Source: Amycolatopsis iheyensis (GTDB lineage: Bacteria; Actinomycetota; Actinomycetes; Mycobacteriales; Pseudonocardiaceae). From it: DNA of 64,000 nt. Shown in pieces: positions 52,917 through 62,459 of the stretch (position 1 is the first letter of the stretch; each line of letters starts with the position of its first letter). The stretch lies in contig NZ_JAMXQV010000004.1 of NCBI RefSeq assembly GCF_024703995.1, forward strand, positions 248,001 through 312,000, read 5' to 3'. Made by a program: the position numbers and the translations under genes. The notes under the pieces were generated by a model, which ran no database searches, had not been told where the DNA came from, and was given only the letters and a program-made list of their open reading frames with translations.

Positions 52917-53741
52917 ATGGGCAAGGTGACCGTGCGCAGGCCGGTGCGGCGGATCTCCGCGACCGGCGACCGGCGGCGTCCCGACGCGCTCGCCGCCGAA
53001 GAGCCCTTGGAGCTGCGGGTCGGCGGGAAGGCGCTGGCGGTCACGATGCGCACGCCGGGCCACGACGTCGAGCTGGCCCACGGCTTCCTGTTGTCGGAGG
53101 GCGTGATCGGCGGCCGCGAAGACGTGGCCGTCGCCCGCTACTGCGACGGCGTCGACGACCAGGGCCGCAACACCTACAACGTGCTCGACGTCGCGCTGGC
53201 GCCGGGCGTGCCGCCACCGGACACCGGAGTCGAGCGGAACTTCTACACCACCTCCTCGTGTGGTGTCTGCGGCAAGGCCGCGCTCGACGCGGTCAAGCTC
53301 AAGACCCGGTTCTCCCCCGCCACGGCGGAGTTCGCGGTGAAGAGCGAGACCCTGGCCGGCCTGCCCGACACCCTGCGCACCCGCCAGAAGGTGTTCGCCA
53401 GCACCGGCGGCCTCCACGCGGCCGGGCTGTTCACCCCGGACGGCGAGCTCGCGGTCGTCCGCGAAGACGTCGGGCGGCACAACGCGGTCGACAAGGTGCT
53501 GGGCTGGGCGGTGCTCGAAGACCGGGTGCCCGCGCCCGGCTACGGCCTGCTGGTGTCCGGCCGGGCGTCGTTCGAGCTGGTCCAGAAGGCGGCGATGGCC
53601 GGCATCGGGCTGCTCGCGGCGGTGTCGGCGCCGTCCTCGCTGGCGGTCGAGCTGGCGGAGGAGAACGGCATGACGCTGGTCGGCTTCCTGCGCGGCGAGT
53701 CGATGAACCTCTACACCGGCGACCACCGCGTGCTCGTCTAG
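52917..53741 (+). CDS. fdhD: Formate dehydrogenase accessory sulfurtransferase FdhD
   Basis: 274 residues from the ATG at 52917. Transfers sulfur from IscS to molybdopterin in FdhF-type enzymes. Marks: the Cys pair in [41 protein letters not shown] and [18 protein letters not shown]. The last 4 bp overlap the convergent carotenoid oxygenase gene. The clearest client in this window is the FdhF/YdeP protein at 29.8 kb. Confidence 0.96.
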   Translation: MGKVTVRRPVRRISATGDRRRPDALAAEEPLELRVGGKALAVTMRTPGHDVELAHGFLLSEGVIGGREDVAVARYCDGVDDQGRNTYNVLDVALAPGVPPPDTGVERNFYTTSSCGVCGKAALDAVKLKTRFSPATAEFAVKSETLAGLPDTLRTRQKVFASTGGLHAAGLFTPDGELAVVREDVGRHNAVDKVLGWAVLEDRVPAPGYGLLVSGRASFELVQKAAMAGIGLLAAVSAPSSLAVELAEENGMTLVGFLRGESMNLYTGDHRVLV

Positions 53742-55177
53742 GCGGACTCGACCCAGTTGCCGTGGAAGCCGTTGGGCACGCGGTCCGGCAGGTGGATCGC
53801 GGCCACGGTCTCCAGCGTGCCCGCGTCCAGCAGGGTGAGTTCGCTGCGCTGCGTCGCCGGGTCGTGGACGAAGCCCATCAGGACACCGTCGTCCTCCGCC
53901 GCGTCCTCGTGGCACGGGACGAACACGAACTCGCCGGGCTGGCGGCCCGCGCCGAACGCGCGCTCCTCGCTCGACCCCGTGTGGAAGTCGTGCTTGAGCA
54001 GCGCGCCGCCGGGGCCCGCGCCGCCGTCGACCGCCACCGCGTAGCCGTAGCGGTGTCGCCGGCCGACGAGCCGCTCGTCGACGCGCGGGAACTCCTGACC
54101 GCGGTCGTCGAGCCGCTCCTCCACGACCTTGCCCGCCGGCAGATCCACGGTCCAGCGGTCCAGGGTCGGGCTGCCCTCGTCCGGGCCGTGCAGCTCGCGG
54201 TCGAACATCTTCGGGTGGCGCACGACCTCCAGGACGATGCTGTCGCCGTCGTCGTAGGCGTTGAGCGGGTGGAAGACGTAGCAGGGTTCGACGTCGAACC
54301 AGCGGACGTCGCCGTTGCCGCCTTCGCGCGGCATCACGCCGACGCGGGCCGGGTACTTCGGGTCCCAGCGGTAGGGCAGGCCGCTGTTCGGGCCGAACTT
54401 GCGGGCCATCATCGCGGTGACCGGGTCGGGCACGCGCACCTTGCCGACCATCGCCGAGACCACCAGCTTCGCCGGCGTCCGCAGCGCGCTCGGCACGCCG
54501 GTGGCGACCGCCATCCCGGCGTTGAACGTGACCGGCAGGTCGTAGAACACGACGTGCTTCTCCGTCAGCGAGAAGTCGTGCATCATCGGCGAACCGGCGA
54601 CCTCGACGTCGACCGTGCGCCGGACGCGGCCCTCGGCGTCGATCACCGAGTACTGGACCTTGTTGCCCATGCCGAAGAAGTAGGACACGGCGTGCAGCTC
54701 GCCGGTGCGCGGGTCGCGCTTCGGGTGCGCGGTGTACCCGCCGGGGAGGGTGCCGTCGAAGTCGCAGCGGCCGACGGTGTCGAGCTCGTCGGTGAGCTCG
54801 TAGATCGGGGCGCCGGCTTCGACGAGCGCGATGGTCTTGCCGGCGTGGCCGATCACGTTCGTGTTGGCGCCGAGGGTTTCCATCCCGCAGAACCGGCTCG
54901 GGTCCTGACCGGCCAGGGTCGCGGCGACGGCGGGGTTGCGGACCCAGCGGTTGCGGTACCACTCGGCCTTGCCGTCGCGCAGGCGCACGCCGTGGACCAT
55001 GCCGTCACCCATGAACCAGTGGTAGGCGGCCGGGTCGACCTCGGACAGCGGGTTGGGGCCGTTGCGCAGGTAGCGGCCGTCGAGGAAGTCCGGGATCCGG
55101 CCGGTGACCGAGAGCTCCGTGACGGTGTGCTCACGGCTCACCGGGGCGAAGTTGCCCTCGAGGAACTTGTTGCCCAT
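53738..55177 (-). CDS. Carotenoid cleavage oxygenase family protein
   Basis: 479 residues. The seven-bladed propeller dioxygenase family using non-haem Fe(II). The four iron-binding His are visible in order: [33 protein letters not shown] and [10 protein letters not shown]. The N-terminus [10 protein letters not shown] is also typical. Cleaves a double bond of a carotenoid, stilbene or related aromatic substrate. Divergent from a TetR gene with two operator-like palindromes between, so it is likely induced by its substrate. Confidence 0.95.
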   Translation of the reverse strand: MGNKFLEGNFAPVSREHTVTELSVTGRIPDFLDGRYLRNGPNPLSEVDPAAYHWFMGDGMVHGVRLRDGKAEWYRNRWVRNPAVAATLAGQDPSRFCGMETLGANTNVIGHAGKTIALVEAGAPIYELTDELDTVGRCDFDGTLPGGYTAHPKRDPRTGELHAVSYFFGMGNKVQYSVIDAEGRVRRTVDVEVAGSPMMHDFSLTEKHVVFYDLPVTFNAGMAVATGVPSALRTPAKLVVSAMVGKVRVPDPVTAMMARKFGPNSGLPYRWDPKYPARVGVMPREGGNGDVRWFDVEPCYVFHPLNAYDDGDSIVLEVVRHPKMFDRELHGPDEGSPTLDRWTVDLPAGKVVEERLDDRGQEFPRVDERLVGRRHRYGYAVAVDGGAGPGGALLKHDFHTGSSEERAFGAGRQPGEFVFVPCHEDAAEDDGVLMGFVHDPATQRSELTLLDAGTLETVAAIHLPDRVPNGFHGNWVESA

Positions 55178-55196
55178 GACTACCCTTCCGAAGCCG

Positions 55197-55235
55197 CTAT
55201 AACTCGGTTATAGATCCATTTATAACAGGGTTATG
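55197..55235. promoter_or_regulatory. Pair of TetR operators between the carotenoid oxygenase and TetR genes
   Basis: CTATAAC-TCG-GTTATAG (55197-55213) is a perfect 7-bp-arm palindrome, and TATAAC-AGG-GTTATG (55221-55235) has the same arms with one change. Their centres are 23 bp apart, about two helical turns. Both sit in the 72-bp spacer of the divergent pair. The consensus TATAAC-N3-GTTATR is strongly AT-rich for this genome. Confidence 0.85.
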
Positions 55236-55249
55236 AGATACTGGCAAGC

Positions 55250-55957
55250 ATGAGCCCGAAACCGCGCGCGAACGACGTCAAGGAGCGGCTCGTCGAAGCC
55301 GCCATCCGGCTGCTCGACGACGGCGGCCCGGAGACCCTGCAGGCCCGGAAGCTGGCGGCGGAGGTCGGCGTCTCGACGATGGCGGTGTACACGCACTTCG
55401 GGGGCATGGCCGCGGTCGTCGACGAGGTGGCGCGTGCGGGGTTCCTGCGCCTGTCGGCGGCGCTGGCCGGCGTCGGCGAGAGCGCCGATCCGGTGGCCGA
55501 CATCTTCAGCCTGGCCCGGACCTACCGGCAGACCGTCGCCGAGCAGCCGAACCTCTACGCGGTGACGTTCGGCCAGTCCGCGCCCGGCGGCAAGCGCGCG
55601 ACGCTGTCGGACCTGACCACCGAGGAAGGCCGCGAGGCCGCCCAGGAGGGACTGGAGGCCTTCGAGCACATCGTGCGCGCGGCCGAGCGGGCCATCGAGG
55701 CGGGCCGGTTCCGGCCGGCGGACAAGTACCAGGCGGCCGCGCAGCTGTGGAGTGCGCTGCACGGCTTCGTCACGCTGGAGGCGTCGGGTCACTTCGGGCC
55801 CGGCGAGCAGGGGATCGAGCACATTTTGATACCCCTCGGCATCACCCTCGCGGTCGGTCTCGGGGACACTGTGGACAGGGCGGAACGCTCGACCGAGGCC
55901 GCGAAGGCGGCTTGGCGGGCGAAAACCCGAAACGCCGGGCAGGGTGAGAACGACTAA
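55250..55957 (+). CDS. TetR-family repressor with WHG-type C-terminal domain
   Basis: 235 residues. HTH: RKLAAEVGVSTMAVYTHFGGMAAVVDEV, the usual TetR helices. The C-terminal half has LWSALHGFVTLEASGHF, matching the WHG group. Very likely controls itself and the carotenoid oxygenase through the two palindromes upstream of its start. Confidence 0.92.
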   Translation: MSPKPRANDVKERLVEAAIRLLDDGGPETLQARKLAAEVGVSTMAVYTHFGGMAAVVDEVARAGFLRLSAALAGVGESADPVADIFSLARTYRQTVAEQPNLYAVTFGQSAPGGKRATLSDLTTEEGREAAQEGLEAFEHIVRAAERAIEAGRFRPADKYQAAAQLWSALHGFVTLEASGHFGPGEQGIEHILIPLGITLAVGLGDTVDRAERSTEAAKAAWRAKTRNAGQGEND

Positions 55958-56035
55958 CCGGGCGAAGCGGGACGTGAGGGGAACGCGGAGCGGGTGCGCG
56001 GCGTCCCAGTAGTGGGCAGGCGGGGACGGAGACAG

Positions 56036-57022
56036 GTGAACGAGGAAAACGGGGAGGCCGCCCCTTCCGGCGGCGAGCCCCAGGCCACGGCCGGGGGGCA
56101 GGCGGCCGTGGAAGCGGCGGTCCGGGACGCGCGGCGGTGGATCGGCCGCCGGTCCGTGCTGATCGCGGGCGCGTCCGGGCTGGCGGTGACCGGCCTGGCG
56201 GTCGGCACCGCGACCGGCAAGCTGCCCTTCAGCCAGGCCCTGCAGCGGACGCTGGGCGTGACGTCGTCGAACCCGACGACGCAGCTGGGCAGCACGCGCG
56301 TCGAGCGCGTCTACTCACAGGCCCGCGGCCGGATGGTCGACTTGGTGTTCCTGCTGCCGTCGAAGACCCCGCCGAAGGGGCTGCCGATGTCGCTGATGCT
56401 GCACGGCCTGCACGGCAACGCCCGCAGCGCGGCCCCGACCGGCACGCTCAAGCAGCTCTCCAGCGACGTCGCCCGCAAGGCGGTCCCGGCGTTCGGTTTC
56501 GTGGCCGTCGACGGCGGCGACAACTACTGGCACCAGGTCCACCCGGGCGACGACCCGATGGCGATGCTGCTGGAAGAGGTTCCGCAGTGGCTGAAGGCCC
56601 GCGGCTTCGCCGGCGACACGGGCCAGCCGTTCGCGTGCACGGGCGTGTCGATGGGCGGCTTCGGCGCGCTGGTGTACACGCGCCGCCGCGTCGAGCGGCG
56701 CCAGCCGCCGTCCGCGGTCGCGACGCTGGCCCCGGCGCTGATCCTGTCGTGGCAGGAGATGGCCAAGCGGCACATCTTCACGGGTCTGAACGACTGGACG
56801 GCCCTCGACCCGCTGCGGCACATCGACGAGACGAAGAGCGTCCCGAACGCCATCTGGTGCGGCACGGAGGACTCGTTCATCACGGGCGTCCGCCGCTACA
56901 TCGACGCGGCTCACCCGGCCGTGGCCCACACGGCCCACGGCAAGCACGGCGACCCGTTCAACCGGACGGTGGTGCCGAGCTTGGTCAGCTTCCTCGGCAA
57001 GCACGTCCCCCGCAAGGACTGA
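56036..57022 (+). CDS. Exported esterase of the mycolyltransferase/FrmB-like fold
   Basis: 328 residues from the GTG at 56036 (GGAG five nt before). A hydrophilic lead of about 40 residues is followed by RRWIGRRSVLIAGASGLAVTG, a twin-arginine-like signal or anchor. The alpha/beta hydrolase domain has the oxyanion region MLHGLHGNARS, nucleophile TGVSMGGFGAL, acid GTEDSFITG and His in HGKHGDPF. Resembles putative esterases of the Esterase D/antigen 85 superfamily. A carbohydrate or lipid ester in the wall is the likely substrate, by inference. Confidence 0.85.
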   Translation: MNEENGEAAPSGGEPQATAGGQAAVEAAVRDARRWIGRRSVLIAGASGLAVTGLAVGTATGKLPFSQALQRTLGVTSSNPTTQLGSTRVERVYSQARGRMVDLVFLLPSKTPPKGLPMSLMLHGLHGNARSAAPTGTLKQLSSDVARKAVPAFGFVAVDGGDNYWHQVHPGDDPMAMLLEEVPQWLKARGFAGDTGQPFACTGVSMGGFGALVYTRRRVERRQPPSAVATLAPALILSWQEMAKRHIFTGLNDWTALDPLRHIDETKSVPNAIWCGTEDSFITGVRRYIDAAHPAVAHTAHGKHGDPFNRTVVPSLVSFLGKHVPRKD

Positions 57023-57030
57023 CCCGGAGG

Positions 57031-57111
57031 GTCGGCTCGCGTACCCCACGGGTCGGCTCGCGAGCCGACCGTCCAGGTACGCGAGCCGACTCCCCGGGAA
57101 CGCGAGCCGAC
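57031..57111. repeat. Intergenic 21-bp-phased repeats and palindrome
   Basis: GTCGGCTCGCG occurs at 57031 and 57052, and its reverse complement CGCGAGCCGAC at 57059, 57080 and 57101. Within each set the spacing is exactly 21 bp, and the two sets meet in a palindrome GGTCGGCTCGCGAGCCGACC at 57051-57070. It fills the space between convergent genes, as the unrelated 21-bp array at 3632 does. Confidence 0.85.
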
Positions 57112-57125
57112 CGTCCTGGTACGCC

Positions 57126-58043
57126 TCAGCAGTGGAAGTGGACCCGGGTGGTCGTGCGGCCCGGGACCCAGTACGTGCGGACCAGGTCCGCCACCCGGTT
57201 CACCAGCAGCAACCCGCGCCCGCCCAGCGTCGCCGCCGGAGGTGGGACGCGGCCGGCCAGGGGTTCGGTGATCGTGCCCGCGTCCGTCACCTCCGCGACC
57301 ACCAGGCGCTCCTCCGCCCACAGCCGCAGCACTCCCGCGCCGCCGCCGTAGAGGACGCTGTTCGTCGTCAGCTCGGCGATCGCCAGCGCGAAGTCGTCGC
57401 GGCGGGGGCGGCGCAGGCCGTGGCGGGCCGCCCAGATCTCCGCGAAGCCGCGCAACGACGCCAGCTGCGCCAGGTCGAACCCGCGCTCGACCGCGGCGGG
57501 CGGCGGCACCAGCGGCCGCGTGAAGTCCGCGCGGGCGCGGTCCGGGTCGAAGCGGGGGCTGACGAACGGCCCGAACGGGCCCCAGACCTCGGTGTGGGTG
57601 CGCTCGGCGTCGGCCAGCTTGTCCGGCGGCAGCTCGGCGGCGTCGTAGGGACACAGGACAGCCACGTCCAGGTCCGCGAAAGCCTGGTTGACGAGCGCTT
57701 CGTGCAGCACGCACGCCGGGTACTCGGCGGCGCTGCGCCCGGCCCAGACCGGCTCCCCCACGATCCGGACCGGGCCCGGGTGCTCCGCCGCGAAGGCCAG
57801 CACCGACGGCAGGATCGCCCCGGGGTTGCGGCCGGCCCGGCACATGTCGATCAGCCGGACCGCGCCGGCCCGGTCGTCCAGGGCCTTCTCGACGAGCAGG
57901 AGGTTCCGCCCGGGCACCGCGACGGCCACCGGCTCACCCCGGTCCAGGCCTTCGAGCAGGAACGGAACGACGCCGTGGAGATACTCAGCGTCACCACGGT
58001 AGAACAACGCCGGATGCCGGAACGGTCTGAGGGCATCCACCAC
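57126..58043 (-). CDS. MEDS-domain and HATPase (anti-sigma type) regulator
   Basis: 305 residues, GTG at 58043. N-terminal MEDS domain (PFRHPALFYRGDAEYLHGVVP through LCPYDAAELPPD), which is linked to one-carbon or methanogen-type sensing proteins, then a GHKL ATPase of the RsbW/SpoIIAB kind (residues about 195-300; FALAIAELTTNSVLYGGG with the N-box Asn, and GGRGLLLVNRVAD as the G-box). Probably binds an anti-anti-sigma or sigma partner or a phosphatase. It is a single gene and no sigma factor is adjacent. Confidence 0.9.
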   Translation of the reverse strand: MVDALRPFRHPALFYRGDAEYLHGVVPFLLEGLDRGEPVAVAVPGRNLLLVEKALDDRAGAVRLIDMCRAGRNPGAILPSVLAFAAEHPGPVRIVGEPVWAGRSAAEYPACVLHEALVNQAFADLDVAVLCPYDAAELPPDKLADAERTHTEVWGPFGPFVSPRFDPDRARADFTRPLVPPPAAVERGFDLAQLASLRGFAEIWAARHGLRRPRRDDFALAIAELTTNSVLYGGGAGVLRLWAEERLVVAEVTDAGTITEPLAGRVPPPAATLGGRGLLLVNRVADLVRTYWVPGRTTTRVHFHC

Positions 58044-58096
58044 AGCAGGTTCCTACCCCACGGCGCGCGACCTCAAACGGGCCGAAGGGCCGGACT

Positions 58097-58510
58097 TCAC
58101 TCCACCCAGCGGCCGACGACCGAGATCAGCCAGAAGCCGACCATCGTCGCGAGGGCGAACAGCAGCACCCAGTTGAACAGCTGACGCCGGTCGGTCACCC
58201 CGCGCGCCTGCCACAGCCCGTACCCGCCCACGAGGAACAACGGCACGGGGATCAACGGCAACGGCGACAGCCGGGCCACGACGGCCACCACGCACGTGCC
58301 GGTGCACACCGCGAGCACGCCCATCAGCACCCGGTTGAGCCACGGGTAGGAGTCGAAAACGGACGCGATCACGCGCTCGCTCAGCTCCCGGAACCCGAGG
58401 ACCGGCCCGACGAGCACCGGGACGGCCGGGTCGGGCACCGGGGCCGGCGGCGCTTGCACGCCGCCGGCGGGGGCGTCGCCCCCGGAACCCGGGATAGAGT
58501 CAGCAGTCAT
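58097..58510 (-). CDS. Small membrane protein of unknown function
   Basis: 137 residues. A Pro/Gly-rich N-terminus of about 55 residues (PAGGVQAPPAPVPDPAVPV) precedes three hydrophobic spans (VLMGVLAVCTGTCVVAVVA, PLPLIPVPLFLVGGYGL, LFNWVLLFALATMVGFWL). ATG at 58510. It lies 49 bp after clpX on the same strand, separated by a hairpin. Function unknown. Confidence 0.75.
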   Translation of the reverse strand: MTADSIPGSGGDAPAGGVQAPPAPVPDPAVPVLVGPVLGFRELSERVIASVFDSYPWLNRVLMGVLAVCTGTCVVAVVARLSPLPLIPVPLFLVGGYGLWQARGVTDRRQLFNWVLLFALATMVGFWLISVVGRWVE

Positions 58511-58526
58511 TCAGCTTTCCTGTCGG

Positions 58527-58552
58527 GTCTCCGGGCCGGGTGGCCCGGAGAC
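58527..58552 (-). terminator. Hairpin after clpX
   Basis: GTCTCCGGGCC (58527-58537) and GGCCCGGAGAC (58542-58552) are perfect complements with the loop GGGT. It lies 7 bases past the clpX stop and before the small membrane protein gene, so it probably ends most clpX transcripts. Confidence 0.75.
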
Positions 58553-58559
58553 GTCCGCG

Positions 58560-59855
58560 TCAGGCCGACTTCTCGCCGCGCTCGCTGCGCGCGCGTCGCG
58601 TCGGCTGCCGGGCGACGATCGTCGGGTTCACGTTCTCCCGGACGGTCTGCTCGGTGATCACGACCTTCGCCACGTCGTCGCGGCTCGGGATGTCGTACAT
58701 CACCGGCTGGAGCACTTCTTCCATGATCGCACGCAGGCCGCGGGCGCCGGTGCCCCGCAGGACCGCCTGGTCCGCGATGGCCTCGAGCGCGGTCTTGGTG
58801 AACTCGAGCTCGACGTTGTCCATCTCGAAGAGCTTCTTGTACTGCTTCACCAGGGCGTTGCGCGGCTGGGTGAGGATGTTGACCAGCGAGTCCTTGTCCA
58901 GGTGGTTCACCGTCGCCACGACCGGGAGGCGGCCGATGAACTCCGGGATCAGCCCGAACTTGATCAGGTCCTCGGGCATGGTGTCGGAGAAGACGTCGCT
59001 CTCCTCGATCTCGGTCTTGGTGCGGATCTCCGCGCCGAAGCCGAGGCCACGCTTGCCGACCCGCTCGTTGATGATCTTCTCCAGCCCGGCGAACGCGCCG
59101 GCCACGATGAACAGCACGTTCGTCGTGTCGATCTGGATGAACTCCTGGTGCGGGTGCTTGCGGCCGCCCTGCGGCGGCACCGAGGCGGTGGTGCCCTCGA
59201 GGATCTTCAGCAGCGCCTGCTGGACGCCCTCACCGGACACGTCGCGGGTGATCGACGGGTTTTCGCTCTTCCGGGCGATCTTGTCGACTTCGTCGATGTA
59301 GATGATCCCGGTCTCGGCCCGCTTGACGTCGTAGTCCGCCGCCTGGATGAGCTTGAGCAGGATGTTCTCGACGTCCTCGCCGACGTACCCGGCTTCGGTC
59401 AGCGCCGTGGCGTCCGCGATGGCGAACGGCACGTTCAGCAGCTTGGCCAGGGTCTGCGCGAGGTAGGTCTTGCCGCACCCGGTGGGACCGAGCATCAGGA
59501 TGTTCGACTTGGCGAGCTCGACCGACTCCTCCTTGGAGTCCTTCGGCCCGGCCTTGTCGTCCGCCTGGATCCGCTTGTAGTGGTTGTAGACCGCTACCGC
59601 GAGGGTCCGCTTGGCGTCTTCCTGACCGATGATGTACTGCTCGAGGAACTCGTGGATGTCGGCGGGCTTGGGCAGCTCGTCGAGCTTCACGTCGCCGGCC
59701 TCGGCCAGCTCCTCCTCGATGATCTCATTGCAGAGGTCGATGCACTCATCGCAGATGTAGACCCCGGGGCCGGCAATGAGCTTCTTCACCTGCTTCTGGC
59801 TCTTCCCGCAGAAAGAACACTTCAGCAGGTCTCCGCCGTCACCGATCCGTGCCAT
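58560..59855 (-). CDS. clpX: ATP-dependent Clp protease ATP-binding subunit ClpX
   Basis: 431 residues. AAA+ unfoldase that feeds proteins into ClpP. N-terminal zinc finger [14 protein letters not shown] ... CDECIDLC (four Cys); Walker [14 protein letters not shown]; Walker [12 protein letters not shown]; pore motif [10 protein letters not shown]-terminal [23 protein letters not shown] at 59855. Its neighbours are clpP2 and tig, the usual order, though terminators stand between them. Confidence 0.98.
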   Translation of the reverse strand: MARIGDGGDLLKCSFCGKSQKQVKKLIAGPGVYICDECIDLCNEIIEEELAEAGDVKLDELPKPADIHEFLEQYIIGQEDAKRTLAVAVYNHYKRIQADDKAGPKDSKEESVELAKSNILMLGPTGCGKTYLAQTLAKLLNVPFAIADATALTEAGYVGEDVENILLKLIQAADYDVKRAETGIIYIDEVDKIARKSENPSITRDVSGEGVQQALLKILEGTTASVPPQGGRKHPHQEFIQIDTTNVLFIVAGAFAGLEKIINERVGKRGLGFGAEIRTKTEIEESDVFSDTMPEDLIKFGLIPEFIGRLPVVATVNHLDKDSLVNILTQPRNALVKQYKKLFEMDNVELEFTKTALEAIADQAVLRGTGARGLRAIMEEVLQPVMYDIPSRDDVAKVVITEQTVRENVNPTIVARQPTRRARSERGEKSA

Positions 59856-60043
59856 GGCCTGTGACCTCGTCCCCTCCGGCGCGGGTTTCCGCGCCTGACT
59901 GTGTTGCGACGGTGCGGCCCCCGATCACCCGTGTCGCGAGCGGGGGCCTCACGCATTGCCACTGACGGTACCCGTCCGACGCCGTGAGCGGGAACACCCA
60001 CGGGTGGCCGGAGCACGTCAGAGGACGACCCTAAACCAGGTTG

Positions 60044-60075
60044 CCGGTGTATGTCGTCTTCTCGACACACACCGG
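60044..60075 (-). terminator. Hairpin after clpP2
   Basis: CCGGTGTATGTCG (60044-60056) pairs with CGACACACACCGG (60063-60075), 13-bp stem with one mismatch and a 6-base loop TCTTCT, starting 10 bases past the clpP2 stop. It indicates that clpX has its own promoter, in the 150 bp to its left. Confidence 0.7.
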
Positions 60076-60085
60076 CCTGGCGGAT

Positions 60086-60739
60086 CTACAGCGCCGACGC
60101 CTTCCGGTACGGCAGCACCTCGTCGATGATGCCGTACGCCTTGGCGTCCTCGGCCGTGAGGATCTTGTCGCGCTCGATGTCGGCGCGGACCTCGTCCGGG
60201 TCCTTGTTCGTGTGCTTCGCCAGGATGACCTCCATCTGGCGCCGCATCCGCTGGATCTCGTTCGCCTGGATCTCCAGGTCGGACACCTGGCCGTACGTGC
60301 CCTCGGTGGCCGGCTGGTGGATCAGCACGCGCGCGTTCGGCAGCGCGAAGCGCTTGCCCGGGTTGCCGGCGGCGAGCAGCACCGCGGCGGCCGAGGCGGC
60401 CTGGCCGAGGCAGACCGTCTGGATGTCGGGCCGGATGTACTGCGCGGTGTCGTAGATCGCCATCAGCGAGGTGAACGAGCCACCCGGCGAGTTGATGTAG
60501 ATCGTGATGTCGCGGTCCGGGTCCTCGTGTTCGAGGTGCAGCATCTGGGCCATCACGTCGTTGGCCGACGCGTCGTCCACCTGCACGCCGAGGAAGATGA
60601 TCCGCTCCTCGTACAGCTTGTTGTACGGGTTCGACTCCTTGACGCCGTAGCTGGTGCGCTCGACGTACGACGGCAGGATGTACCGCGACTGGGGGATGCT
60701 CGGGGCCCGGAACTCACCCGGGAGCCTGAAGTTGCTCAT
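60086..60739 (-). CDS. clpP2: ATP-dependent Clp protease proteolytic subunit, ClpP2 type
   Basis: 217 residues. The start [27 protein letters not shown] is an extended N-terminus typical of actinobacterial ClpP2; [30 protein letters not shown] follows. Catalytic Ser in [14 protein letters not shown], His in [12 protein letters not shown], Asp in the following [14 protein letters not shown] region. ATG at 60739 follows GGAG at seven nt. A ClpP1 gene, usual just upstream, is not present: only 200 bp separate this gene from tig. Confidence 0.95.
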   Translation of the reverse strand: MSNFRLPGEFRAPSIPQSRYILPSYVERTSYGVKESNPYNKLYEERIIFLGVQVDDASANDVMAQMLHLEHEDPDRDITIYINSPGGSFTSLMAIYDTAQYIRPDIQTVCLGQAASAAAVLLAAGNPGKRFALPNARVLIHQPATEGTYGQVSDLEIQANEIQRMRRQMEVILAKHTNKDPDEVRADIERDKILTAEDAKAYGIIDEVLPYRKASAL

Positions 60740-60888
60740 CGAAAGTCTCCTTGGTGGCTCTGACTCAGCGGGGGCCCCTGCTCGGGCGTGTGCTGCGTCA
60801 CGTCTGCCTGCCTTTTCGCCGGCGGCGACCCGGTGCCGGCGGCCGCCGCTGTCGTTCAGATGCTTTGAGATCTTGTATCCGACCCTAA

Positions 60889-60930
60889 CGAACTTGGGCG
60901 GTGCAGAATGCCTGACACCGCCCAAGTTCG
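60889..60930 (-). terminator. Hairpin between tig and clpP2
   Basis: CGAACTTGGGCGGTG (60889-60903) and CACCGCCCAAGTTCG (60916-60930) form a perfect 15-bp stem with a 12-base loop, beginning 10 bases past the tig stop. The clpP2 promoter therefore lies in 60740-60888. GTTCGCTCACAGC at 60926-60938 is close to the Streptomyces ClgR box, a known activator site for clp genes, but the match is not exact. Confidence 0.75.
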
Positions 60931-60939
60931 CTCACAGCT

Positions 60940-62331
60940 TCACTCCGCCGGAGTCTTGGCCGTTTCGTCGGTGACCTGCGTCTCCTGGCCTGCCTCGTCG
61001 GCGGCCGGCTCGTCCGAGCCGAACAGCTCCGTGAGGTCGACCTCGGCACCCGAGCCGTCGGTCACGGTGGCCTTGCGGACCACCGAGGCGAGCGCCTTGC
61101 CGCGGCGGACGTCGGCGTAGATCGCGGTCAGCTGACCCGACTGCTGGGCGCGCTGGACGTACTCGTCCGGGCTGATGCCGAAGCGCTGGGCCTGGTAGAT
61201 GATCCGCTCGGTGAGCTCGCCGTCGTTGACCGAGACCTCTTCCTTGTCGGCGATGGTGTCCAGCAGCAGCTGCGTGCGGACGGCCTTCTCCGACTCGGTG
61301 CGCGTCTCGGCGTCGAACTCCTCGAGCGTGCGGCCTTCGGCCTCGAGGGCCTGCGCGAACTGGGCCTCGTCGTGGTCGAACGGGTGGATCGCGTCGTGCT
61401 TGCGGTTCTCGATCTCGCCTTCGAGGACCTTCTCCGGGATCGGCACCTCGGTGCGCTCCAGGAGCTCGTCGAGCACCTTGTCACGGGCCTGGACGCCCTG
61501 CTGCATCTTCTTGACGCGGCCGAGGCGCTCGCGGAGGTCGCCCTTCAGCTCGTCGATCGTGTCGAACTCGCTGGCCATCTGGGCGAACTCGTCGTCGGCC
61601 TCGGGCAGCTCGCGCTGCTTGACCGACTGGACGGTCACGGTCACCTCGGCGTCCTTGCCGGCGTGGTCGCCGGCGACGAGCTGGGTGGTGAACGTCTTCG
61701 TCTCGCCGGCGTTCGCGCCGACGATGGCCTCGTCGATGCCGTCGACGAGCTGGCCGGAGCCGATCTCGTAGGACAGCCCGCTGGTGGCGGCCTCCTCGAC
61801 GGCCTCGCCGTCGACGGTCGCGGCCAGGTCGATGGAAACGAAGTCGCCGGTCTCGGCCGGGCGCTCGACGCCGGTGAGCGTGCCGAAGCGGGCGCGCAGC
61901 TCGTCGAGCTGCTCGTCGACCTCGGCGTCGGTCAGCTCGACGTCGTCGACGGTGACCGTGAAGCCGTCCAGCTCGGGCAGCTCGATCTCCGGGCGGACGT
62001 CGACCTCGGCGGTGAACTCCAGGACGTCGCGGTCTTCGAGCTTGGTCACGTCGAACTCGGGGTTGCCGAGCGTGCGGACCTCGTTCTCGCGAACGGCCTC
62101 GATGTACTTGGCCGGGATGGCCTCGTTGACGACCTCGTCGAGCACCGGGCCTCGCCCGATCCGGCTTTCCAGGACGCGAGCGGGCGCCTTGCCGGGCCGG
62201 AAGCCCGGGATGCGCACCTGCTGGGCGATCTTGCGGTAGGCGCGGTCGAAGTTCGGCTTGAGCTCGTCGAACGGCACCTCGACATTGATCTTGACTCGCG
62301 TCGGGCTGAGCTGCTCGACGGTGCTCTTCAA
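60940..62331 (-). CDS. tig: Trigger factor
   Basis: 463 residues. TTG at 62331 after GAGGAG, starting [20 protein letters not shown]. Ribosome-binding signature [13 protein letters not shown] is present near residue 45; the PPIase (FKBP) domain ([32 protein letters not shown]) and the C-terminal chaperone arms follow; an acidic tail ([16 protein letters not shown]) ends the protein. It binds nascent chains at the ribosome exit. The acidic tail is common in actinobacterial Tig. Confidence 0.97.
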   Translation of the reverse strand: MKSTVEQLSPTRVKINVEVPFDELKPNFDRAYRKIAQQVRIPGFRPGKAPARVLESRIGRGPVLDEVVNEAIPAKYIEAVRENEVRTLGNPEFDVTKLEDRDVLEFTAEVDVRPEIELPELDGFTVTVDDVELTDAEVDEQLDELRARFGTLTGVERPAETGDFVSIDLAATVDGEAVEEAATSGLSYEIGSGQLVDGIDEAIVGANAGETKTFTTQLVAGDHAGKDAEVTVTVQSVKQRELPEADDEFAQMASEFDTIDELKGDLRERLGRVKKMQQGVQARDKVLDELLERTEVPIPEKVLEGEIENRKHDAIHPFDHDEAQFAQALEAEGRTLEEFDAETRTESEKAVRTQLLLDTIADKEEVSVNDGELTERIIYQAQRFGISPDEYVQRAQQSGQLTAIYADVRRGKALASVVRKATVTDGSGAEVDLTELFGSDEPAADEAGQETQVTDETAKTPAE

Positions 62332-62459
62332 GGTCTTCTCCTCGAGCGGTAACGATTGTGTTGGACAATCCTGCGGAAATGGCCCCGGCCACCTGCGGAC
62401 CGGGACATCCGAGTCTAGGCCAGTGGCCCGCGCCACCGGGCCGGGGGCCACCTGCGGCG

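Noticed and set aside
57031..57111. A possible phage or plasmid attachment site
   Set aside because: No integrase or tRNA gene is near, and the multiple 21-bp units do not fit an att core.
60740..60939. A small clpP1 remnant between tig and clpP2
   Set aside because: No frame in these 200 bases reads as any part of ClpP; it contains only a terminator and promoter DNA.
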